The notes beneath the pieces were generated by a model. The model ran no database searches. It saw only the letters and a list, made by a program, of their open reading frames with translations, and was not told the DNA's origin. The translations under genes and the position numbers were made by a program. DNA of 64,000 nt from assembly GCA_020631735.1 (NCBI GenBank), contig CM036221.1, positions 10,831,381 to 10,895,380 of the forward strand, in the 5' to 3' direction. Below, piece by piece: positions 42,753 to 54,447 of this stretch (position 1 is the first letter of the stretch; each line of letters starts with the position of its first letter). This DNA is from Saccharum officinarum (Eukaryota > Streptophyta > Magnoliopsida > Poales > Poaceae).

Positions 42753-42833
42753 CGCTGCTGCGTCGAGGATCGCCGAAGTGGTGGACTGGTGATCGGGATG
42801 GAAGGCTTTGGTGTTTGTGAGATGAGGAGGCGC

Positions 42834-42843
42834 CTATTTATAG
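42834..42843 (-). promoter_or_regulatory. TATA box of the cupin gene
   Basis: CTATAAATAG on the minus strand, followed by gcgcctcctcatctcacaaa and the ATG 82 bp downstream. This is a textbook plant core promoter spacing. Confidence 0.85.
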
Positions 42844-43628
42844 CGGGATCGGACAACGGCGAGTAACCGCGGCTAATCCGAGATTAACGGGCAGATTAGC
42901 ACGCGCGAGTTTATCTTCTCCCTCGTCATCCTGTAAAAACGGCCGGAACGGGTGCTTATCCACCACGCACGGGCTGCTTAACAACAGCTTTCCCGGTACC
43001 GGTACCCTACGGCGATGGCGCTGGCGAGCTGCGCAGGTCGCTGACTCGCGGGCCCCACGGCGGCGGCTCCCCTCGCGGCGGAGTCGGCGCGGGCCCACCT
43101 GTCATGCGCTGTAGTAATTTGTATTGATGATGATGAGCCTGGCGGGAGTTTAGAATCTGCATGTAGTTGGTTAGGGGTATATTAAGATAAGTTTGGATTT
43201 CTGAGGTTAGATAATTTGGGATTTGGATGCGCGCAGTTGTACGTATCTGGATCAGGCGTTTTGTGCGTCAGTGCGAGTCCTGAGCTGAGGGGAGAGAAGC
43301 TTTTTGGCACGCACGAGCTTTGGCGTGTGTGCGTGTCCCGTCGTGTCGTTTTGTCCAACGGGTGCACAACAGAACGGCACGGCTTCTTTCTGGGACGCAA
43401 CTACGCAAGGCACGACAGCGTTCCCAACCAAATCTTTTTGGTCCAATTCGAATTTGTGAGCTCACTGATAACAAAATATAATACTAACACTCATTATCCG
43501 TCAAATAAGAACGATCAACTTTCTTGTTTTGATGACTTATCATTCGCACGAAACCATCCGATTAGACAGTTTTCGAATATGTTCTCAAGCTGCACGATTA
43601 ACTCTCTTTTATTTGTTTTTCGAAGTTA
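42844..43628. other. Upstream region of the cupin gene, then intergenic DNA
   Basis: The proximal 250 bp are GC-rich and probably promoter; beyond about 43140 the DNA is mixed. No transposon ends or coding signal were found up to the MITE at 43629. Confidence 0.4.
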
Positions 43629-43859
43629 GGGGGTGTTTGGTTTTGGGTGTTAAAGTTTAACAAACACTGTAGCACTTTCGTTTTATTTGACAAAAAGTTT
43701 TCAATTTTGGATTAATTAGGCTTAATAGATTCGTCTCGTAAATTACTCCTAATCTATGCCGACATGCATGCAATTAGTCTACATTTAGTACTCCATGCAT
43801 TCGAGGGAACATTGATGTGATGGGTGTTAAACTTTAACAAACCGTAACCAAACACGTCC
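43629..43859. mobile_element. Tourist/PIF-Harbinger MITE, TSD TTA
   Basis: Begins gggggtgtttggtttt, ends cgtaaccaaacacgtcc, flanked by TTA on both sides. Core ttaaagtttaacaaacactg matches 35346-35571 in reverse and 52648-52877 in the same sense. Confidence 0.92.
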
Positions 43860-44478
43860 TTAATTATGCAAAGGAGGGCAGAAGAATATCTACAAACGTC
43901 GCCATCGCAGTACCACGGACGGAGACAGCACGAGGGAACGTGCGCATAATAATAACCAACAGATAATGCGCTCTTACTTTGCGCCAAACCATTTTCATTA
44001 ACACGCACTTTGAAAAAGATTTCCACGTCAGAAATATGCCCACACAACACAACCTGCTGCTTCAGTTCCTGGCGATCACAAATCCACCATTAGTATATAG
44101 GAGAACAAGTAGCCAAGAATGCAGGGCACAGCACAGTAGATGCACGCTCTCAGTCTCAGAGCATGTTTGTTTGGAAAGAGGATTCCTATGCGTTCAAAAT
44201 TGAGCAAGGTTGCCTGGCGCTAGCGGCTCTCCCAAACGTCCAATTTTGGACGCATGAGGCTGTGATGGATGATGCATGACCCGACGCATAGGAGTGCTGC
44301 CAGGTCCAGGCAGATAAATGACCCCCCAATAGCATAGATTATTTGATCCTGGGCAGGTTAAGGAACTGACAGCGAAACGCAATCACTCGAGCACTTGTTG
44401 TCTACCTGGGTGCAGGCATGGACACTGGCCAGTCTTTCTGGGACCTTCCGGCCCTTGAAATGCTCCAGCGCCACCACT
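43860..44478. other. Intergenic DNA, nothing recognisable
   Basis: Mixed sequence; a pair gacgcatagga / tcctatgcgt (44187 and 44283) is in inverted orientation about 90 bp apart, possibly a small decayed element. Confidence 0.35.
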
Positions 44479-44901
44479 GGCTGTATTTAGTTCGCGAAAA
44501 GAAAATTTTTGGATGTCATATCGGATGTTTTTGGATATTAATAAAAAAAACTAATTATATAGTTCGCCTAGAAACTAGGCGACGAATTTATTAAGTCTAA
44601 TTAATCCGTCATTAGCACATGTAGGTTACTGTAGCACTTAAGGTTAATCATAGATTAATTAGACTTAAAAGATTCGTCTCGCGATTTTCAACCAAACTGT
44701 GCAATTAGCTTTTTTTCCGTCTACATCCTGTTCGCTTGTCTTATAATCCGTACTTTTTAACTTATTTTTCTCAGCCGAAACAGTATTTTTCTCTCATAAT
44801 AAATCAGCAAACAGTACTTTCAGCCATGGCTTTTCAGCGAATCGAACAGGCTCTCAATACTCCATTCATATGTCCAAACATTTTTTTTACTAAACCAGGC
44901 C
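44479..44901. mobile_element. PIF/Harbinger-like MITE split by a second MITE
   Basis: Starts ggctgtatttagttcgcg and appears to end ...tttactaaaccaggcc, with the family core (gtcgacgaattt-type, ttaagtctaattaatcc, gattcgtctcgcgattttc) in the left part. The right part is displaced by the inserted 124-bp element at 44727-44850. Edges approximate. Confidence 0.6.
44727..44850. mobile_element. Nested MITE with CCTGTTCGCTTG termini
   Basis: Begins CCTGTTCGCTTG and ends CGAATCGAACAGG. The interior (cagccgaaacagtatttttc, aacagtactttcagccatgg) matches a very common panicoid grass MITE that I recognise. Target duplication not clear. Confidence 0.8.
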
Positions 44902-45148
44902 GTAGAACAGCTGCGGCGCCAGGCTAAGATCAGCAGGTGACGCATTCTTTCCGCTGACATAGGGGCGGCCCTGCAAACACCACATTCTTCCGTTGGTAAT
45001 GACGTCAGGGAAGGTAAGGCCCCGCTTAAGTGAGATGAGATTGTAAGACTAAGCAAGGCCCGCACGACAAGGCTCCTTGTCGAACCGAATATTTTGCAAT
45101 ATGTCATATCCAAACAGATTAAGTGAGACGTGTGTGTGAAGTGTCTAT

Positions 45149-45622
45149 TGATAGAACTTGCTAGGATCTACTACTAGTAGCACGAACGGGGAAAACGAGG
45201 ACAAAAGGACATGCTGTGATGTACTGTGAGGTAGATCTAGGGGTTTAGAAGTTAAACCGTCGTTGGAGGGAGCAGATCCGGAGGCGTCCATGGCGTAGAC
45301 GTGTCGGTGAAGTAGATCGCGTCTTCCTTCGGGCCTCCACCGGCGTTGTCCGACGACGGTGGTGCGGCAGTGGAGAGATGGCGGCGCGGTGGTGCTTCCC
45401 GACGCCACTGCGCGAGCTGATCGGATGGCCTAGGGTTTGTAGAGTGGGGTTTGGGGCACGGTGAACCTCGTGACGCGAGCCTGCGGCCCCCACTCCCTTT
45501 ATATAGCGCAGCGCGTCGGGGGCCCACCAACCATCGAGCGGTTGGGCGCCCCCGATCAGGGCGCGATCCAAAGGGGAATGAGGCCCTAGCCGTTGGGCTA
45601 GGCCTCGGAGATCAACCCAACA
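45149..45622 (-). repeat. 3' LTR of Copia element 1
   Basis: 474 bp, no difference seen from the 5' LTR. It ends beside the polypurine tract at 45623-45634. Confidence 0.96.
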
Positions 45623-45793
45623 TTCTCCCCCTTGATCTCATCTCTGCCTTCTCACTTTGTTAACCCACCCCATCACAGATTAGTGTATTGAGCATGTTTC
45701 ATCATAACAGTTATTACCATTAGATTAGACAGCCACAGACACTTTTCTGTTCAGAGGTAGATTCTCGCCTTGGGCCCTCTTACTATCCAGGAA

Positions 45794-48700
45794 TCACAGG
45801 CCTTCCTTCAAACCCATGCCGGCTACGTGTTCTCTGAACACATTGGGCGGTAAGCCTTTCGTAAGCGGATCCGCTAACATCTTTTCTGTGCCTATATGTT
45901 CAAGACTTATGACGTGATCCCGGATTTTATCCTTCACAACATAATATTTTATGTCAATGTGCTTGGCGGCATTGCTTGACTTATTGTTGTGAGCATACAA
46001 TACTGCTGGCTCGTTATCACAATACAACTTTAGTGGTTTATCGATGCTGTCGACCACCTTCAAACTGGGTATAAATTTCTTAAGCCAATTCACCTGTCCT
46101 GACGCCTCATAACAAGCAATAAACTCAGCATACATTGTGGACGATGCAGTGACTATTGTTTGTTTTGAGCTTTTCCATGATATGGCTCCTTGCGCGAGAG
46201 TGAATATATACCCTGAGGTAGACTTTCTATCATCTCCCGCGTAATCAGAATCTGAATATCCTACTATTTGTAGGTCATCAGATCTTCTGTAGGTTAGCAT
46301 GAGCCCTTTCGTACCTTGCAAGTACCTTAAGACCTTCTTTACTAAATTTCAGTGTTCCATACCTGGATTACTTTGATATCTGCCAAGCAGCCCAGTCACA
46401 AAAGCCAGATCTGGGCGTGTGCACACTTGAGCATACTGCAAGCTTCCGACAGCTGAAGCGTATGGAACGGCTTGCATGCGATCGCGCTCGAACTTGCTCT
46501 TGGGACATTGGTGTTCCCCATACTTGTCACCTTTTACAATAGGAGCAGGTGATGGTCTACACTTATGCATATTGAATTTCTTCAATATTTTCTCTATATA
46601 TGCCTCTTGAGACAATCCCAATACCCCTCGGTTTCTATCTCGGTGAATCTTTATGCCCAAGACAAAAGAAGCTTCACCTAAATCCTTCATATCAAAATTT
46701 GAGGACAAAAATCTCTTGGTTTCCTGTAGCAGAGTGACATCACTACTTGCTAGTAGAATGTCATCTACATACAGTACTAGGAAAATATATTTCCCATTCT
46801 TAAACTTTGCATACACGCAATTGTCCTCAACATTCTCTTTAAACCCAAACTTCCTGATTGTCTTATCAAACTTCAAATACCACTGTCTGGATGCTTGCTT
46901 TAATCCATAAATGGATTTCTTCAGGCGACAGCCCATTCTTTCTTTGCCTGTCACAGCAAAACCTTTCGGTTGTGCCATGTACACTCTTTCTTCTAGATCC
47001 CCATTGAGAAACGCTGTCTTCACATCCATCTGATGTAATTCTAGATCAAAATGTGCCACTAGGGCCATTATGATTCTAAAGGAGTCCTTGCTCGAGACGG
47101 GAGAGAACGTTTCATTGTAATCTATCCCTTCTCGTTGAGTAAAACCTTTTGCTACTAGTCTTGCTTTATATCTTTCTGTGTTCCCTTTGGAGTCACGTTT
47201 CACTTTGTAGACCCATTTGCAGCCTACTGTTTTGGCTCCTTCAGGAATTTCCTCTAGGTCCCAAACTTTATTGGTACTCATGGACTTTAATTCATCTTCC
47301 ATGGCTTCTTGCCACTTAGATGCTTCAGTGCTCCTCATGGCTTCTTCAAATGAGGTAGGTTCATCCTCCATCTGAATTTCTTCGCATTCATAAACTATGT
47401 AGTCATCTGGAATAGGAGACTTTCTCGCTCTTTGAGGTCTGCCAGAAGGTTCTGCTACTGGCATTTCTTGTTCTTGAGGCTGATCTTGTTGGGGCTGCTG
47501 TTCATCAACTATGGGTTCATTTGGTTCCTGAAGGACAGGTTCCGAATTAGCCGTAGGCGAAATTACAGCAGGTGTTGTCACCACTTGCGTAGGTCCAACA
47601 ACAACAGGCAGCGTGAAGTAGGGTTCCTGCACCATAGGGATGGGCACGAACACCCGCTTCTCTTCAAGGGTGATTTCTCGCGCTGTCTTGCTCCCCCTGA
47701 TCATCTGATCTTCTAGAAAACTAGCGTGTCTTGTTTCCACAAACTTGGTATGTCTACCAGGGCAGTAAAAACGATAACCTTTGGACTTTTCTGGATAGCC
47801 AATGAAATGGCAACTTACTGTTTTGGGGTCTAGCTTTCCTATGTTTGGGTTAAATACTTTTGCTTCAGCAGGGCTCCCCCAGACACGCAGATGGTTGACT
47901 GAGGGCTTCCTGCCGGTCCACAACTCATACGGTGTTTTAAGTACTGACTTGCTCGGAACTCTGTTGAGAATGTGAATGGCGGTTTTTAAGGCCTCCATCC
48001 ACAAACTCAGTGGCAGAGTGGAATAGCTCATCATACTGCGCACCATATCCATCAGAGTACGGTTACGCCTTTCTGCTACTCCATTTTGCTGTGGGTCGCC
48101 CGGCATTGAATACTGGGCTACTATGCCATTTTCCTGTAAGAACCTTGCAAAAGGTCCAGGAACTTGTCCATAAGGGGTATGTCGACCGTAGTACTCCCCC
48201 CACGGTCAGATCTCACTACTTTGATTTTTCTGTCTAGTTGATTTTCAACCTCAGCCTTGAATATCTTAAACTTGTCTAAAGCTTCTGAACGTTCTTTGAT
48301 TGGATATATATATCCAAAACGAGAGTAGTCATCTGTGAATGTGATGAAGGAATCAAAACCATCCACAGATGTTACTGGAAAAGGTCCATAGATGTCTGTG
48401 TGGATCAATTCCAGTACTCCCGTGCTTCGCTTAGCGCCTTTCTTTATGTTCTTTGCTAACTTGCCTTTAATGCAATCAACGCATTGCTCTAACTCTGAGA
48501 GTTCTAGTGGTGGGAGTATTGATTCTTTGACTAAGCGTTCTATTCTCCCCTCGAAATATGGCCTAAACGACAGTGCCATAATTTCGATGAGGAATCAATT
48601 CTTTTCCTTTTCTTGCTAGCATCTGCGGGTATTGCATTCTCAGCATTATTACATTCAGCATTCACATTCTCAGACGTAGATAATAAATAAAGTTTGTCTT

Positions 48701-50036
48701 GTCGGAAGGCAAGACCCACACACTGATTATTTAATTGTAGCTTGCAATTGTTCTTGCTGAAATGACAATCAAAACCATAGTCTGACAAACATGAAACTGA
48801 AATTAAATTTCTGGCTAAAGAGGGAACATAAAGAACATCATGCAACTGAAGTGTGAAGCCACTAGCTAAGTCTAGAGATAGATTTCCTATAGCTCGAACT
48901 TCAGCTTCAACGCCAGTGGCCACCTTAATCTGTCTTTCTCCTCTTTGAAGGGTTCTCCCTCCATTGAATCCCTGCAAAGAGTTAGCAACGTGAACAGTTG
49001 CACCTGAGTCAATCCACCATGTGGATCTAGCATAGCTTAGATATAAGGATTCGTCAACAAAAGTTATAATGTCCTCACCCTTTACTAGGCAGTGTCTCAT
49101 GAACTTAGGGCAGTCGTGCTTCCAATGCCCTGTCTCATTGCACCATCTACAGCGATCCGGGTCCTCCTGCTTCTGCTGGTTGTCTTGTTTTGGCTGTGCT
49201 TTGTGCTGTGAAGAGTTTCCTCCCTTGTTATGAGAGGTGGAGGCATCTGGAGCTTTCTTGTTGTAGAATGGCTTCTTGTTCTTTCCTTTGACAAAGTTCA
49301 CAGAACCACCATTTGCATTCTTTAGCCTTTCTTCTTCTTGTACACACATTGCAATCACCTTCTCTAAATCCCAATCCTCTGGCTGTGTATTATAATTAAC
49401 AACAAATGTCTCATACTCTTTGGGAAGAGAGTTTAGAGCTAAGTGAATGATGAAACCATCTGCCAGGGGCATCTTTAGCTTGTCTAACTTAGCTGCCATG
49501 GTGCTCATGCTCAGAATGTGTTCTCTCACACTCCCACCTGTGAACTTCATGTTAGTGAGTTTCTGGATCAGTGTGGAAGCATGAGCTTTGGTGGAACCAG
49601 TGAACTGATTCTTCACTTTCTCAAGATATTCTTTTGCTGTTTCACATTCTGGGATGGCACCTCTTAAGCCCTCTGTGATGGTTTTCTTGATGACAATCTT
49701 GCACTTGCGGTTTGATTTTTCCCACTTGTATTTCTCAAGATCATACTTTGCTCTAATGGGAGCATAGTCTCGCTTCCGATTAGCAAAAGCTTCATCGGTC
49801 TCATTTTGAGCCCTTTCGGGCTCCTCTGGCTCAGTGGGTTTTGGCTCCTGAAGAGCCAAATCTATCTCGGCAAGTGCTAGAGCAGCATCAAGTTCTTCTC
49901 GCCACAGAACATAGTTCTGTCCCGTCAGCTTTGGGATTGCACTAATAAAGTGCATCGCATTGAGAGCTTGGTCTGAAATTAAACATAATAAAACAGTGAG
50001 GACATGAATAGTAAATCTAGGAAAAAGTAATTGCAT
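45794..50036 (-). pseudogene. Copia gag-pol, interrupted by two frameshifts and one stop
   Basis: Minus strand order: gag (from about 49959, MHFISAIPKLTGQNY; the open frame reaches 50036); zinc knuckle CRWCNETGHWKHDC; protease WWIDSGATVHVANS; integrase from LWHCRLGHISRG through TDDYSRFGYIY and QNGVAERRNRT; reverse transcriptase with MDVKTAFLNG and LVLYVDDILLAS; RNase H with VGYSDSDYAGD and CDNEPAVLYAHN. Lesions, judged against the related element at 56893-61073: one base fewer in a C run near 48550 (integrase finger), one base fewer near 48196 (integrase core), and TGA in place of Trp at 46349-46351 (before RNase H). The Copia order PR-IN-RT-RH is clear. Confidence 0.93.
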
Positions 50037-50039
50037 ATC

Positions 50040-51132
50040 TTATTTTAACGTTGGTCAAAATCAAGATATACAAAAATTAACCCTTTACATAAATTCTAAT
50101 CACCGTTGGGCAGAATAGAATAAATGCATAAAATATTAGAGCTTGCGCAGCGGAAAACTTTAATTAACTTGCTATTTCTCAGAAGCATAACTTGCTGACT
50201 TGGATCTCTAAGTAATAAACACGTTGGTGCAATTAAATAGAGTTTAATAACTGGGCAAAATAATTATTCAAATGCTTCTGAAAAATAAAAAAGGAAAATG
50301 AAAAAATTTACTGTGCTTAACGGGCCGCTGCCAACGAAGCAGCCCACGGCCACTTGCGGTCCAGCCCAACTGCGCGCGCGGGAGGCTCGCTCGGCCAGGC
50401 CGCAACCTGGGCCGGCGGCGTGAATTCGGCCCAGCGCCGAAACCCGCCTGGGCTGAAACTGAGCCCGTTGATCTCTGGCCGTTGGATCTTGCACTGTTGA
50501 ATCCAACGGTGTGGCGCCCGAGTCGGAAGTATAAGACCCAGCAGCGCCGCTCGGTGACCCAAAACCCTAGCTCACTTGCACCGACGGCTTCTCTCTCTTC
50601 CCCTTGCTTCTCTCTGGCTTTCGTTCTCCTCTGTCACCGTTCAAAAAACCGCAAGCATAGGGAGGACAACCCCCGACGGCGGATGAAGAGCGGTGCCGCC
50701 CCGAGGCCTCTGGCCGGTGCGCGCGCTCTGCCATTGCGGAGCGCGCCGCCGTCTAGTGGCTTCGTGTGCGGTACCTTGCTGGAGCGCCGGTTACGGAGAT
50801 CCGCGCGGCGGCGTGGAGTCCCCGGCCGGTCTCGGCTTGCCTCGGTCGTCGGTGACCCGGCGGCGGTGCGGGGATGACCGCGACAAAGTAAGGTATGGAT
50901 CCCCCCCCCCAGCCGCCCTTCCTCTTTGCTTTCTTGCATGTCTGTCTAGGGTTAGGATAACCCCTGTACCGCGATTGGATCTAGGCGCTAGGGGTTAGAA
51001 GATTCTTGATTTCGACTGAGTTAGGGTTAGGGTTTTTTTTTTATTAAAAAAAAAAAAAACTTCTTCTTCTACTTGCTATGCTTGCTGTGAAATCCCCGAG
51101 CCCCGATCTACTAGTAGATCGGCCGATACCAT
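50040..51132 (-). other. Leader of Copia element 1, with gene-like block and telomere-like repeats
   Basis: Between the primer-binding site and gag. On the plus strand, 50530-50880 resembles the 5' end of a plant gene (aaaccctagc, pyrimidine-rich leader, GC-rich open frame), followed by ttagggttagggtt words (about 51010-51030). Near gag there are several cgttgg words (acgttggtcaaaatcaa, accgttgggcagaa) that recur at matching places in Copia element 2. Confidence 0.7.
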
Positions 51133-51606
51133 TGATAGAACTTGCTAGGATCTACTACTAGTAGCACGAACGGGGAAAACGAGGACAAAAGGACATGCTG
51201 TGATGTACTGTGAGGTAGATCTAGGGGTTTAGAAGTTAAACCGTCGTTGGAGGGAGCAGATCCGGAGGCGTCCATGGCGTAGACGTGTCGGTGAAGTAGA
51301 TCGCGTCTTCCTTCGGGCCTCCACCGGCGTTGTCCGACGACGGTGGTGCGGCAGTGGAGAGATGGCGGCGCGGTGGTGCTTCCCGACGCCACTGCGCGAG
51401 CTGATCGGATGGCCTAGGGTTTGTAGAGTGGGGTTTGGGGCACGGTGAACCTCGTGACGCGAGCCTGCGGCCCCCACTCCCTTTATATAGCGCAGCGCGT
51501 CGGGGGCCCACCAACCATCGAGCGGTTGGGCGCCCCCGATCAGGGCGCGATCCAAAGGGGAATGAGGCCCTAGCCGTTGGGCTAGGCCTCGGAGATCAAC
51601 CCAACA
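51133..51606 (-). repeat. 5' LTR of Copia element 1
   Basis: 474 bp. TATA-like TATATAAAGG on the minus strand near 51480-51489 marks the probable start region of the element's transcript. Confidence 0.96.
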
Positions 51607-51659
51607 TCTATTCCCTTGCTGAAAGCAGCAGCCATATCAAACATAAAGAGGTCAAGCAT

Positions 51660-51809
51660 TTATTTAAAACTTATTACGTGAGCTTTGAGATGCTCCTCCA
51701 GTGCCTGCGGCTCATACAGAAGTGCCTTTTCTGAGCCATCACTACCGTCCTTGCTCATCAGGAACTTGACAAAGAATGGAAAAAATCTTTGATCCCCTGT
51801 CACCACAAC
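51660..51809 (-). CDS. Possible terminal exon of an unidentified host gene
   Basis: On the minus strand a TTCGCAG acceptor (51810-51812) is followed by 49 open codons and TAA. The peptide starts VVVTGDQRFFPFFVKFLMSK, contains EKALLYEPQALEEHLKAHV, and looks exon-like. I do not recognise the family and see no partner exons within the next few kb upstream (to about 54 kb). It lies immediately beside the Copia insertion, whose target duplication is 50 bp away. It could be the remains of a gene broken by mobile elements. Confidence 0.35.
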   Translation of the reverse strand, partial: VVVTGDQRFFPFFVKFLMSKDGSDGSEKALLYEPQALEEHLKAHVISFK

Positions 51810-51811
51810 CT

Positions 51812-52647
51812 GCGAATACAAGGTTAATATGTACTCTTATAGTTCGTTTTGTGATGAGTGATTGTCAACGTGATCCACGACCTAGGTTGAGTTTATGACC
51901 TAACTATGGCGTGAGTTGGGGTGTGCGACATGTCTCTTGGCTTATAGTGTGCATGTGTGGAGCTCGAAGGCAGCAGTTGACGGCGAGGTGAAGGTCAAGT
52001 AGGGACGTGCCGTGCCGATGGACCGGGAGCTGCGAAGGACGGACGTGAGGCTTAGACCAAGGGACCAAGAAGTCGGGTGACCAGCTACGGTGGCTGATAT
52101 CTGGGACATTGACAAGCGCAAGTGTACATGGGAGTGACCGTGTTGACCGAGTCAAGACGGCGGACGTGTGAGTCGAACGAGGCTGAGGAGGACTTGACGG
52201 CCGGCTAGTCGAGGACGGCGGTGACACGTGTCGAGTGGCGGGAGACGCGTATGGAGTACGCTACTCGCGGACGGTTTGGTGGTTTGGTCCTCAAAACCAT
52301 CGATAGCGGGTTTCGCAGGTTTGGGCCTCAAAACCCGGGCGGATGTTCCGAGGAGGAACGGACGGCATGTGGCGGCATCGATGAGTTCGCGTCGAGGCGA
52401 AGCTACCTCATGAGGGGCGCGTGGCCGTCGAATGAAAATGACTTTGGGGTTGGACCATAACGTCCTTGGGTTTAGTGGTTTCACTCAAGATATTTAGGGA
52501 TGTTTTGAGGACTGTGTAATAACTCTGATAAATAAGACCGAGGGTGCCCCAGTCACCCTCGCATCTCCCATTTTCATTTTCTCCTTGCCCTAGGTTTCCC
52601 TCTCCTAGTATTCTTACTCTTAAGAAAGGTTCAATGATGAAATCTTA
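51812..52647. other. Unassigned repeat-like DNA, possibly an old LTR
   Basis: GC-rich sequence with ggtttggtcctcaaaacc and ggtttgggcctcaaaaccc words, then ataaataagaccgagggtgc and a pyrimidine-rich tail. The texture resembles an LTR with its promoter end, but no partner or TG/CA limits were established. Confidence 0.35.
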
Positions 52648-52877
52648 GGGCCTATTTGTTAGAGGTGTTAAAGTTTGATAAATACTGTAGCACTTTCGTC
52701 TTATTTGATAAAAAATTTTCAATTTTGGACTAATTAGGCTTAATAGATTCGTCTCGTAAATTACTCCTAATATGTGCCGACATACATGCAATTAGTCTAC
52801 ATTTAGTACTCCATGCATTTGCCACAACATTGATATGATGGGAGTTAAACTTTAACATTCATGAACCAAACAGGGCC
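52648..52877. mobile_element. Tourist/PIF-Harbinger MITE, TSD TTA
   Basis: Begins gggcctatttgttag, ends catgaaccaaacagggcc, flanked by TTA on both sides. Same family and sense as 43629-43859. Confidence 0.92.
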
Positions 52878-52904
52878 TTAGTCTGTGTAATCTGAACCTG
52901 TGAT

Positions 52905-53845
52905 TTTTTGCTGGGAAGTGAGGAAGAAGAACGCGGGAATTTTGCTCTGCGGGGCATGTGCCCTCACACATGCAACCGTCAGATTCTCTTTGGGATATGT
53001 GCCATCTACAGCCGGCATACGCCTCGTATTTTTCATAGAACATTTTTTTTCAAGCCGCATACTCGTCTGTTTTTATTTACTGCGATGTTCTAAATTTGTT
53101 TCGTCATTCCTAAGGAACCTAATAAATATTTGGATTTGCATTGAAAGCATTGATATCGTTTACTTTGAACTTTTAACATAACACTGCCTGATATTATGCT
53201 TGACACAAAACAAAGAACACTAAAGTCTTGCATAAATGCCATTTTACAAAGAAATCAAAAGATATTTGGACTTTAACATAACACTGTTACATATTATTCT
53301 TCAGACACATCCAGAGCACAAATGAAATAGCATGCTGTTTTCATTAGAATTTGTTTAGTTTCAGGTTGTTATAAATCAGCTTATTTATATACAAATGAAA
53401 TAGCTTTTGACTTCTCCTCCAGTTATAGCAATGTATTCACACTCCCAGGTCTCTGTTTCGTAGTTGTTTTCATGGAACAAAACTTCACAGCACTCTTTCA
53501 TTCCTGACTGCACGAGGACCACAGTGCTGTCGTGTTAATTTTCCTATTTTTTTCCCTAGATGCATTTCTTTTGGGTCGAGCACCACAATGTTCTTCCTCC
53601 GTAAGTCCCATACATACAGGCACCAACGCCAATGTACCAGTACCGGCACCAGTACCTACAATTATTTAGAATAGAACTGAACCATTTAAATTTCTTATCC
53701 TATTTCAGTGTCTTTTCTCTGTTTTTTTTTGACAATTTTCATCATTTCTTAATTTTAAGTACATTTTACAAACTCACCAGCCTGCAGTCATGAGGGCACA
53801 TGCCCTGCAGAGCAAAATAAACTTTCTCGGGAAGTGAGGCCCTTG
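52905..53845. repeat. Long inverted repeat pair enclosing about 0.85 kb
   Basis: The left arm (about 52935-52972, ttttgctctgcggggcatgt then gccctcaca) and the right arm (about 53788-53820, tgagggcacatgccctgcag then agcaaaa) are inverse complements with few mismatches. Both arms also have gggaagtgagg close by, in the same sense. The interior is AT-rich and non-coding. It may be a foldback element; ends and target duplication not found. Confidence 0.55.
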
Positions 53846-54447
53846 CCCTCTGGGGTTCAATTCTTTGTCGTGTGTGTTTTGTGCTTGCTGTTCTGTGTTC
53901 GTCGTTCCTCTCCCTTCCTCTTTCCTGTTTCATTTTTTTTGGATTGAGATGTTTTGGGAGCTTTCGGTTGATCTATGACAAGCTGGGACATGTGCTGAAC
54001 TAATCCTTCCAGTGATTCAAATCAATTTGGCACGAGCTTGGAGATCGATCCGATTTTCGTTTTTAGGGAGAAAAACTCGTTCTTGGCTACAATCTGAATG
54101 TTCCCTGGAGTTTGGCAATGATTTCTTGGGAATAGATTTGTAGGAAGCCAAATTTCTCTTGTGCAATTTTTGGGAACGAATCATGGAGTTTTGGATTGGA
54201 TTTGGTTAACCTTTGGTGCCGTCCCTTTTCTGTTGTTCGTGTACTTCTGTTCGTAGGTTTCTTCCTGTCTGTGTTGTTGCGTGGCTGCTTACGGTTGTAG
54301 ATCAAGCACAAGGCTTGTGTGCTCCAGCATCTTGGAAACAGGTGCCCTGACCGCACCAGCGCTATGCGCTCCAAGGCTTGAGCCGGTGCTCGTCGTTCTC
54401 TGTCTGTGTGCAGCTTCCGGCTCCGTTGTTTTTTCGCTCGGCGTGTG
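53846..54447. other. Intergenic DNA, nothing recognisable
   Basis: T-rich on the plus strand (for example tcctctcccttcctctttcc and many ttttgg words). It has the texture of a plant 5'UTR intron but no exon could be supported. Confidence 0.35.

Larger units (their letters stand above)
45149..51606 (-). mobile_element. Full-length Ty1/Copia LTR retrotransposon, apparently identical LTRs
   Basis: Two 474-bp LTRs (45149-45622 and 51133-51606) begin TGATAG and end CCAACA on the plus strand; I found no difference between them. Perfect 5-bp target duplication TCTAT (45144-45148, 51607-51611). In minus orientation: promoter TATATAAAGG in the LTR, primer-binding site tggtatcgg after the 5' LTR, a leader of about 1.1 kb, gag-pol, and a polypurine tract (aagggggagaa) before the 3' LTR. 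The gag-pol frame is broken in three places, so it cannot be autonomous although it is very recent. Confidence 0.97.

Noticed and set aside
45245..45571. LTR-encoded protein (also at 51229-51555)
   Set aside because: The frame lies wholly within the LTR and has no conserved motif; it appears twice only because LTRs are duplicated.
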